Shown here one piece after another: positions 29,108 through 36,600 of a stretch of DNA of 64,000 nucleotides. This DNA comes from Cellulosimicrobium cellulans (GTDB lineage: Bacteria > Actinomycetota > Actinomycetes > Actinomycetales > Cellulomonadaceae). Numbering within the stretch: the stretch's first letter is position 1; each line of letters begins with the position of its first letter. Below the pieces are notes generated by a model. That model was not told the DNA's origin. It saw only the letters and a list, made by a program, of their open reading frames with translations, and searched no databases. The stretch covers positions 186,001-250,000 of the forward strand of contig NZ_JAFGYF010000004.1 of NCBI RefSeq assembly GCF_016921195.1, read 5' to 3'. Position numbers and translations under genes: made by a program.

Positions 29108-30019
29108 TCAGTCGGGGTCGGTGGGATCCAGCGGCGCCTCGGGCTCGAGGTTGACGACGCCGCGACGCCAGTAGCCGCGCAGCTCGACCTGGTCCGCGCG
29201 CGCCCCGGTCCGCCGCAGGTCGCGGCGCACCTGCGCGAGGTCGGTCGCCTCGCCGGCACCGAACACGTACTCGCCGGAGTCGAGCGGGCCGAGCGCGCGC
29301 ACCGCCTCCGCGAGCTGACCCGGCCCGTCGGTGCGGTAGAGGATCTCGACCGCCGCGCGGCCGAGCTCGTCCTCGACGAACGACTCGTCCACGTCGTCGC
29401 CGATCTCGACGATCGCCGTGACCGGCACGTCCGCCCCGACGGCGTCCACCCACCGGGCGAGCGCGGGCAGACCGGCCTCGTCCCCGACGAGCAGCAGGCG
29501 GGCGACGCCGTCGGGCACTCCCCGGCTCGTCGTCGGACCGGCGAAGACGACCTCGTCGCCGGTCTCGGCGCCCACAGCCCAGGAGGACGCCGGGCCACCC
29601 TCCCCGGTGGGCGGCGCGCCCGGGTCGGAGCCGCCGTGCAGCACCCAGTCGACGTCCACCTCGGCGACCCCGTCGACGACCCGCGTCGCCCGGACCGTCA
29701 GCTCGCGCGAGATCGACACGACGCCGGTCGGGCGCTGGAGCGCGCCGTCGGCCGTGAGCGTCGGGGCGTGCAGGACGCCGGTCGCCGGGTCGGGCAGGAA
29801 GACCTTGACGTGGTCGTCCGGGCCCGGGGCGCGCAGCGTCGCGAGCGAGGTCCCGCCCGAGCCGTCGGCACCCGGCCCGGCCGCCCGCCCGTCGTCGTCC
29901 CCGACCGGGGCGGCGTCACGGAACGTGATGCGCCGCAGCGCGCCGGACGTCTCCTCGACGCGGTGCACGCGGACGCGGCGCGGGACGGGCTCGAGGCGGG
30001 TGACGGGTCGGTCGAACAC
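29108..30019 (-). CDS. Siderophore-interacting protein-like FAD/NAD(P)H reductase
   Basis: 303 residues from GTG 30019. The N-terminal beta-barrel (VFDRPVTRLEPVPRRVRVHRVEETSGALRRITF, DDHVKVFLPDP) and C-terminal NAD(P)-binding half (LLLVGDEAGLPALARWVDAVG, YVFGAGEATDLAQVRRDLRR, GYWRRGVVN) define the ViuB/SIP family, which releases iron from siderophores by reduction. The FAD-binding RxYT motif appears as RELTVR, lacking the usual Tyr, so flavin stacking may differ. Gly/Asp-rich inserts are present near residues 35-50 and 120-135. A CAGAAT box ends 6 nt before the GTG. Confidence 0.85.
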   Translation of the reverse strand: MFDRPVTRLEPVPRRVRVHRVEETSGALRRITFRDAAPVGDDDGRAAGPGADGSGGTSLATLRAPGPDDHVKVFLPDPATGVLHAPTLTADGALQRPTGVVSISRELTVRATRVVDGVAEVDVDWVLHGGSDPGAPPTGEGGPASSWAVGAETGDEVVFAGPTTSRGVPDGVARLLLVGDEAGLPALARWVDAVGADVPVTAIVEIGDDVDESFVEDELGRAAVEILYRTDGPGQLAEAVRALGPLDSGEYVFGAGEATDLAQVRRDLRRTGARADQVELRGYWRRGVVNLEPEAPLDPTDPD

Positions 30020-30038
30020 GGCCCCATTCTGCGCCGAG

Positions 30039-30085
30039 CACGACGTTGCTGTCGTCATCCGGCCGACGACGACAGCAACGTCGTG
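30039..30085. terminator. Perfect 18-bp hairpin
   Basis: CACGACGTTGCTGTCGTC (30039-30056) and its exact inverse (30068-30085) flank an 11-nt loop. It lies 40 bp beyond the stop of the epoxide-hydrolase-like gene and just upstream of the SIP gene. It is probably a terminator, or a transcript-separating repeat. Confidence 0.75.
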
Positions 30086-30124
30086 GTCGAGGACGCGTCA
30101 CCCCGGCCTCGCCGAGCGTGCGAG

Positions 30125-31243
30125 TCAGGAGAAGAACTCCCGGAGGTCGGCCACGACGTCGAGCGGGACCTCGAGCGACGCGTAGTGGCCGCCGCGCGGG
30201 AACTCGGACCAGTGCTCGATCCGGGCGTTGTCGCGCTCCGCGAAGGCGCGGATCGTCTGGAAGTCGTCGGCGAAGACGGCCACGCCGATCCGGCCCTGGC
30301 TCACGACCGGCTCGGCGCCCGCGCGCTGCTCCGCGTAGTGGTAGCGCGCCGCGGTCGCGTACGAGTTGGTCAGCCAGTAGAGCGTCGCCTGCGCGAGCAC
30401 CTGGTCGGCGCTCACGAGGCTCGTCCCGTTGCCGAAGCTCTCGAACAGCTCGTGGTAGGCGAGGACGGCGACGGGCGAGTCGGCGAGGCCGGCCGCCATC
30501 GTCTGCGGCCGGGACGCGTTCATCGTGTTGTACGCGCCGACCGACTGGAACCACTGGAGGTGACCGAGCGCCGCGAACTCCTTCTCCCCGAAGCCGTCCA
30601 TCTCGCCCGGCGCGCCGGACGGGAAGGAGAAGAGCTGGAGCACGTGGGCCCCGAGGAAGCCCTCGGGGTCGAGGATCGCGAGCTCGCGCGAGACCATCGC
30701 GCCGCCGTCGCTCCCGTGGATCCCGTAGGACGCGTAGCCGAGGTCGCGCATGAGCGTGTCGTACGCGCGGGCGACGCGCGCCATCGTCCAGTCCGTGTCG
30801 CCGACGACGGGCGTGGAGAACCCGAAGCCCGGCATGGACGGGACGACGACGTGGAACGCGTCCTCGGGCCGGCCGCCGTGCGCGACGGGATCGACGAGCG
30901 GGTCGATCATGTCGAGGAAGTCGAGGATCGACCCCGGGTAGGTGTGCGCGAGCAGGAGCGGAGTCGCGTCCTCGTGCTGCGAGCGGACGTGCAGGTAGTG
31001 GATCGGCTGGCCGTCGATCTCGGTGCGGAAGCCCGGGTAGGCGTTGACCCGGTCCTCGACCGCGCGCCAGTCGAACGACGTCCAGCGCCCGACCATGTCA
31101 CGCAGGTAGGACTCGGGCGTCCCGTAGTCCCAGGAGTCGCCGGGCGCGGCCGGCGCGAAGCGGGTCCGCTCGAGTCGCTCGCGCAGGTCGGCCTGGGGGA
31201 CGGCCACGGAGAACGGGCGGTGCTCGAGGGTCGTGCTGCTCAT
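30125..31243 (-). CDS. Epoxide hydrolase-like alpha/beta hydrolase
   Basis: 372 residues, ATG 31243 with GAGG upstream. The N-terminal helical extension before the fold (RPFSVAVPQADLRERLERTRFA...YLRDMVGRWTSFDWRAVEDRVNAYPGF) is the EHN domain of microsomal-type epoxide hydrolases. HTYPGS is the oxyanion loop, the nucleophile Asp179 sits in GIHGSDGGAMVSREL, and the base His is in FPRGGHYASLEVP near residue 353. It should open epoxides or a related ester; substrate unknown. It diverges from a WYL-type regulator that probably controls it. Confidence 0.9.
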   Translation of the reverse strand: MSSTTLEHRPFSVAVPQADLRERLERTRFAPAAPGDSWDYGTPESYLRDMVGRWTSFDWRAVEDRVNAYPGFRTEIDGQPIHYLHVRSQHEDATPLLLAHTYPGSILDFLDMIDPLVDPVAHGGRPEDAFHVVVPSMPGFGFSTPVVGDTDWTMARVARAYDTLMRDLGYASYGIHGSDGGAMVSRELAILDPEGFLGAHVLQLFSFPSGAPGEMDGFGEKEFAALGHLQWFQSVGAYNTMNASRPQTMAAGLADSPVAVLAYHELFESFGNGTSLVSADQVLAQATLYWLTNSYATAARYHYAEQRAGAEPVVSQGRIGVAVFADDFQTIRAFAERDNARIEHWSEFPRGGHYASLEVPLDVVADLREFFS

Positions 31244-31374
31244 GATGCCTCCTCGGTCGGAGCGGGCCTCGTGCCCTGCTCTGAGACCGACGTTACGGAG
31301 GGTTCAGGAACGGTTTCTTCCGCTATCCTGGCTAGGTTTCGACCTTTCTTCCGGCAATGCCTCGGAGGGACCTC

Positions 31375-32325
31375 GTGGCCTCCACCTCGGCCCGCATGCT
31401 CGCGCTCCTCGGCCTGCTCCAGTCGCGCCCGGACTGGTCTGGCGCCGAGCTCGCCGAGCGCCTGGACGTCAGCGACCGCACGGTCCGCAACGACGTCGCG
31501 CGTCTGCGCGAGCTCGGCTACCCCGTCGACGCCGTGCGCGGCCCGGGCGGACGGTACCGGCTCGGCGCAGGCGCCCGGCTGCCCCCGCTCCTGCTCGACG
31601 ACGCCGAGGCCGTCGCGGTCGCCGTCGGGCTCCAGGCGGCGACCGGGACGGCAGGGTTCGAGGAGTCCGGAGCGTCCGCGCTCGCGAAGCTGGAGCAGGT
31701 CATGCCCGACCGCCTGCGCCGTCGGCTCGCCGCGCTCCGGTCCGCGAGCGCCGCCGGCCCCGCGAACACGGACTCGAACGTCGAGGACCCGGTCGTCGAC
31801 CCGGACACGCTGACCGCACTGGCCGACGCCGTGCGCGACCACCAGGGATTGCGCTGCTTCTACCGCGACGCTCCGGTCGAGCTCGAGCCGTACCGCCTCG
31901 TGGCGTGGCAGCGCCGCTGGTTCCTCGTGGCGCGCGACCCGGCGACCGGTGCGTGGGCTCCCTACCGGGTCGACTGGCTCGTGCTGCGCGTGCCGGGCGG
32001 GCGGCGGTTCGCGCCCGTCGACTTCCCGGGCGACATGACCGAGTTCGTCGTGCGGGAGGTCGCGCGCACCGGGTGGGCCGTGCACGCCCGGATCGTCGTC
32101 GACGCGCCCGCCGAGGAGGTGCTGCGGCGCATCAACCCGACGGTCGGCACGGTCGAGCCGCTCGATGATGACCGCTGCGTCCTCGTCACCGGCGGCGACA
32201 GCGTCGAGGTCGTCGCGGTGTGGGTCGGGATGCTCGGCCTCGACTTTCACGTGACGGCGCCGCAGGCTCTCGTCGAGCACGTGCGCACCCTGGCAACCCG
32301 GTACGCCCGCGCGACCCCCGCCTGA
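31375..32325 (+). CDS. WYL-domain transcriptional regulator with HTH_11
   Basis: 316 residues from GTG 31375, chosen over ATG 31357 because GGAGG lies 6 nt before it. A DeoR-like winged helix opens the protein (ARMLALLGLLQSRPDWSGAELAERLDVSDRTVRNDVARLRELGYPVDAVRGPGGRYRL), followed by the WYL ligand domain (about residues 140-230, VELEPYRLVAWQRRWFLVARDPATGAWAPYRVDWL) and a WCX-like C-terminus. WYL regulators sense nucleotides or DNA-damage signals, or are of unknown specificity. It diverges from the epoxide-hydrolase-like gene, its likely target. Confidence 0.9.
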   Translation: MASTSARMLALLGLLQSRPDWSGAELAERLDVSDRTVRNDVARLRELGYPVDAVRGPGGRYRLGAGARLPPLLLDDAEAVAVAVGLQAATGTAGFEESGASALAKLEQVMPDRLRRRLAALRSASAAGPANTDSNVEDPVVDPDTLTALADAVRDHQGLRCFYRDAPVELEPYRLVAWQRRWFLVARDPATGAWAPYRVDWLVLRVPGGRRFAPVDFPGDMTEFVVREVARTGWAVHARIVVDAPAEEVLRRINPTVGTVEPLDDDRCVLVTGGDSVEVVAVWVGMLGLDFHVTAPQALVEHVRTLATRYARATPA

Positions 32326-32399
32326 CCCGCCTGCGCCGCCCGCACGATGCCCGACGGCGGCGCTCGCCCGCGTGGGTGGGCGCGCCTAGCGTGGGTGGG

Positions 32400-32963
32400 A
32401 TGGACGTGGAGGTGCGCTCCGCCGTCGGGCGCTTCGACGACTTCGCCACCGTGGTCGGGCCGCGGAAGGCCGGCGTGCGCGGGTGCTGGTGCATGTCCTA
32501 CCGCGACAGCCGGGTCAGCGCCGAGGAGCGCCCGGCATTCATGGCCGACCTGTGCGCGACCGACCCCGGGCCGGGCGTGCTCGCGTACGTCGACGGCGAG
32601 GTCGCGGGCTGGTGCTCGGTGGCGCCGCGCAGCACCTACCGGCGCCTGATGAACGCCCGGACCATCCCGTTCGTCGACGACCTCGACGCCTGGAGCGCGG
32701 TGTGCTTCGTGGTTCGGGCCGGGTACCGGCGTCGTGGGCTGATGCACGACCTGCTCGCGGGCGCCGTCGAGCACGCCGCCGCGCACGGCGCGCCGGCTGT
32801 CGAGGGCTACCCCGTCGACGCGGGCGGCGAACGCGTCGACGTCGTCTCCGGGTACGTCGGCACCGTCGCACTGTTCGAGAAGGCGGGGTTCGTGCGTGCG
32901 GCCCCGACCACCGGCGTGAGCGGCGGCGTGCCGCGCGTCGTGATGCGCCGCGCGCTCGGCTGA
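32400..32963 (+). CDS. GNAT-family acetyltransferase
   Basis: 187 residues from ATG 32400, which follows TAGCGT by 7 nt and lacks a ribosome site (leaderless). The GNAT core is visible: GVLAYVDGEVAGWCSVAPRSTYRRL, then the acetyl-CoA loop VCFVVRAGYRRRGLMHDLLAGAVEHAAAHGAPAVEGYPVD and the end YVGTVALFEKAGFVRAAP. The GCWCMSYR segment near residue 28 with nearby Cys is typical of a GNAT subgroup found next to resistance genes. Acceptor unknown. Confidence 0.85.
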   Translation: MDVEVRSAVGRFDDFATVVGPRKAGVRGCWCMSYRDSRVSAEERPAFMADLCATDPGPGVLAYVDGEVAGWCSVAPRSTYRRLMNARTIPFVDDLDAWSAVCFVVRAGYRRRGLMHDLLAGAVEHAAAHGAPAVEGYPVDAGGERVDVVSGYVGTVALFEKAGFVRAAPTTGVSGGVPRVVMRRALG

Positions 32964-32973
32964 GCGTGCAGGG

Positions 32974-33399
32974 TCAGGAAGACGCCGAGTCCCACGGGTC
33001 GACGACGGCCACGCCGGTGCCGACGAAATCGCGGACGTCGCGCGTCGCGAGCGTCGCGTCGTGCACGCGACAGATCGCGGCGATCTGCGCATCCGCGGTA
33101 CCGATGGGTTGCCCGGCGCGGTCTCGTCCGGCCATGACTGCGCCGAACGCGTGCGCGGCCTCCTGGTCGAACGACAGCACCTGACCGCCGAGACCGTCGA
33201 GAACGGTCTCGACGCGCACGACGAGCTCGTCGCGGCGACGACCGGCCATCAACCGGGCGATGCCGTACGACATCTCCGCGATCGTGATCGACGTGAGCCA
33301 GACGTCCAGCGGCGACAGGCCGTCGAGCCATCGCACCACCGAGCGCTCCGGGGACGTTCTCGTGAGCTCCGAGACGACGTTCGTGTCGAGGACGATCAC
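32974..33399 (-). CDS. PIN-domain ribonuclease toxin, VapC/FitB type
   Basis: 141 residues from GTG 33399. The PIN acidic residues are intact: the N-terminal MIVLDTNVVSELTR (Asp5), Glu in TIAEMSYGIARL, and the Asp pair in GTADAQIAAICRVHDATLATRDVRDF. FitB-like toxins cleave RNA, often initiator tRNA. The start overlaps the stop of the antitoxin gene (GTGA), the normal co-translated layout. The partner appears truncated, so either the toxin is silent for lack of a promoter or neutralisation works without the DNA-binding part. Confidence 0.9.
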   Translation of the reverse strand: MIVLDTNVVSELTRTSPERSVVRWLDGLSPLDVWLTSITIAEMSYGIARLMAGRRRDELVVRVETVLDGLGGQVLSFDQEAAHAFGAVMAGRDRAGQPIGTADAQIAAICRVHDATLATRDVRDFVGTGVAVVDPWDSASS

Positions 33400-33602
33400 G
33401 TCGGGTCGCTGAGGTCGACCACCCGAGGGCGATCGTCACGGCGCACGTCGAACACGTCCGCCTCGGCCCCACCGATCCCGGCGAAGGTCTCGGCGATCCA
33501 GGTCCCGAGACCGCGCTCGACCCCGCTCGGAGAGCGGACGGCAGCGGCCAGGATCTCGCGCACCTCCGCCTCCATGGACCGCCCGTGCTCGACGGCGAGC
33601 AA
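33396..33602 (-). pseudogene. FitA/VapB-type antitoxin, 5'-truncated
   Basis: The readable part HGRSMEAEVREILAAAVRSP plus the C-terminal toxin-binding tail (WIAETFAGIGG...RPRVVDLSDPT) matches FitA-like antitoxins. The family's N-terminal ribbon, normally about 22 residues with the MATLTIRNL-type strand and RVRAAE, is missing. The sequence before HGRS (SQPAATSLLAVE) does not fit, and no ATG lies in the right place. Possible starts are TTG 33602 (68 residues) or ATG 33575 (59 residues). The break lies about 20 bp from the divergent helicase gene, as if a deletion removed the antitoxin's 5' end and promoter. Confidence 0.65.
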
Positions 33603-33635
33603 TGAAGTTGCAGCGGGTTGAGAGAATGGACCGTC

Positions 33636-36600
33636 GTGAGTACCGAGCCCGCAGCGAACCAGCCTGACGCGCGCCCTCCCCAGCGGGACGGCGCCGCCGA
33701 GGGCACCCCGCGCGAGGGTCGCGGGCGCCGCGGGAACCGGCGCAGGCGAGGCGACCGCCCGACGTCGAGCACCCCGACGAACGCGGCGCCGACGCGACGC
33801 AGCCGGGGGGAGCGGACGCGGTCGGGCCCGCGCCAGGTGAGCCGCGCGCAGCTCGAGCGGGCCGCGCAGGCGCGCGAGACCGTGACGGTCCCGCCGATCA
33901 CGTACCCCGAGCAGCTCCCCGTCAGCGCGCGACGCGCGGACATCGCCGCCGCGATCCGCGACCACCAGGTCGTCATCGTCGCGGGCGAGACGGGGTCCGG
34001 GAAGACGACGCAGCTCCCCAAGATCGCGCTCGAGCTCGGCCGTGGCCGCAAGGGTCAGGTCGGGCACACGCAGCCCCGCCGCATCGCCGCGCGCACGGTC
34101 GCGGAGCGCATCGCGGAGGAGCTCGGCACGGAGCTGGGCGGCGTCGTGGGGTACCAGGTGCGGTTCACCGACACCTCCAGCGAGGACACGCTCGTCAAGG
34201 TCATGACCGACGGCATCCTGCTCGCGCAGATCCAGCGCGACCCCGAGCTGCTCGCGTACGACACGATCATCGTCGACGAGGCGCACGAGCGGTCGCTCAA
34301 CATCGACTTCCTGCTCGGCTACCTCGCGCGGCTCCTGCCGCGTCGCCCCGACCTCAAGCTCGTCATCACGTCGGCGACGATCGACTCCGAGCGGTTCGCG
34401 CAGCACTTCTCCCCCGCGCACCTCGCGTCGCTCGGCGGCGCCCCGGACTACGTGGTCGACGCGCTGCCCGACGCCGCGCCCGTCGTCGAGGTGTCCGGCC
34501 GCACCTACCCGGTCGAGATCCGGTACCGGCCGCTCTCCCCGGACGTGGACCCCGGCGCCGGCACCGGCACGAAGGCGAAGGGGCGCGCCGGTGCCGAGGA
34601 GAAGGACCTCGTGACCGGCATCGTCGACGCGTGCGACGAGCTCATGCGCGAGGGGCCGGGCGACATCCTCGTGTTCCTCTCCGGCGAGCGCGAGATCCAC
34701 GACGCCGCCGACGCGCTCACCGGTCACCTCAAGGACCGCGTCACCGACCCGAAGCACCCGCAGCGCGTCGAGATCCTGCCGCTGTACGCGCGGCTGTCGT
34801 CGGCCGAGCAGCACCGCGTGTTCCAGGCGCACTCCTCGCGGCGCATCGTTCTCGCGACGAACGTGGCCGAGACGTCGCTCACCGTGCCGGGCATCCACTA
34901 CGTCGTCGACCCGGGCACGGCCCGCATCTCGCGCTACTCCAAGGCGACCAAGGTCCAGCGCCTGCCCATCGAGCCCGTCTCGCAGGCGAGCGCGAACCAG
35001 CGCTCCGGCCGCTCCGGGCGCGTCGCCGACGGCATCGCGGTGCGCCTCTACTCCGAGGACGACTTCCTCTCCCGGCCTGAGTTCACCGAGCCGGAGATCC
35101 TGCGCACGTCGCTCGCGTCCGTGCTGCTCCAGATGATCTCCGTGGGCGTCGTCGAGACCCCCGACGAGGTCGCGCGCTTCCCGTTCGTCGAGCCCCCGGA
35201 CACGCGTGCCGTGCGCGACGGCGTCCAGCTCCTCACCGAGCTCGGCGCCCTCGCCACGTCCGACGGCGTCACGCGCCTCACCGAGGTCGGGCGCGTGCTC
35301 GCGCAGCTCCCCATGGACCCGCGCCTCGCCCGCATGATCTGGGAGGGCTCGAGGCTCGGCGTCGCGCGCGAGGTCGCGATCATCGCCGCCGTCATGTCGA
35401 TCCAGGACCCGCGCGAGCGCCCCGCCGAGGTCCGCGCGCAGGCCGACCAGGCGCACGCGCGCTTCACCGACCCGCACTCCGACTTCCTCACCTACCTCAA
35501 CGTCTGGGAGTACGTCCGCGAGCAGCAGCACGAGCTCTCCTCCTCGGCCTTCCGCCGCCTGTGCAAGGCCGAGTACCTGAACTTCCTGCGCATCCGCGAG
35601 TGGCAGGACGTCGTCGCCCAGCTCCGCGAGATGTCCAAGCCCCTCGGCATCGACATGTCGTACGCGCCGCGCGCCGGTCGATCCGGCTCCGGATCGGCGG
35701 CGGAGGGGGCGTCGGGCTCACCCGCGGCGGACCCGACCACGGCTCCCGAGAGCCAGGCGTACAAGCGCGTCTGGGACGGCGACACGATCCACAAGGCGCT
35801 GCTGTCCGGGCTGCTGTCGCAGATCGGGATGCAGGACACGGGCGACGTGAAGGCGTCGTCGGTCGCGCACCTCAAGGGCGAGGCCCGGGCCAAGGCGCTG
35901 CGGCGCGCGCAGAAGCAGGCCCGCAACGAGTACACCGGCGCGCGGGGTGCGCGGTTCGCGATCTTCCCCGGCTCGCCGCTGAGCAAGAAGCCGCCGGCGT
36001 GGATCATGGCGGGCGAGCTCGTGGAGACGTCGCGGCTGTGGGCGCGCGACGTCGCCCGGATCCAGCCCGAGTGGGCCGAGGACCTCGCGGGCGACCTCGC
36101 GCGGCGCACGTACTCCGAGCCGCACTGGTCGACCAAGCGCGGCGCGGCGATCGCGACCGAGAAGGTGCTGCTGTACGGCGTGCCGATCGTCGCCGACCGC
36201 AAGGTCCTCTACGCGAAGGTCGACCCCGAGGCCGCGCGCGAGATGTTCGTGCGCCACGCGCTCGTGCAGGGCGAGTGGACGACGCACCACCGGTTCTTCC
36301 ACGACAACCGCAAGCTCCTCGAGGAGGCCGAGGAGCTCGAGGCGCGCTCGCGCCAGCGCGGGCTCGTCGTCGACGACGACGTGCTGTTCGACTTCTACGA
36401 CGAGCGCGTGCCCGACGACGTCGTGTCCGCCGCGCACTTCGACCGCTGGTGGAAGACGGCGCGGCGCCGCGACCCCGACCTGCTCACCTTCACGCTCGAG
36501 CAGCTCGTGCCCGACGCCGAGCAGATCGACACCTCGCAGTTCCCCGAGACCTGGCCCCAGGGCGAGCTCACGCTCCCGCTCACCTACCAGTTCCAGCCCG

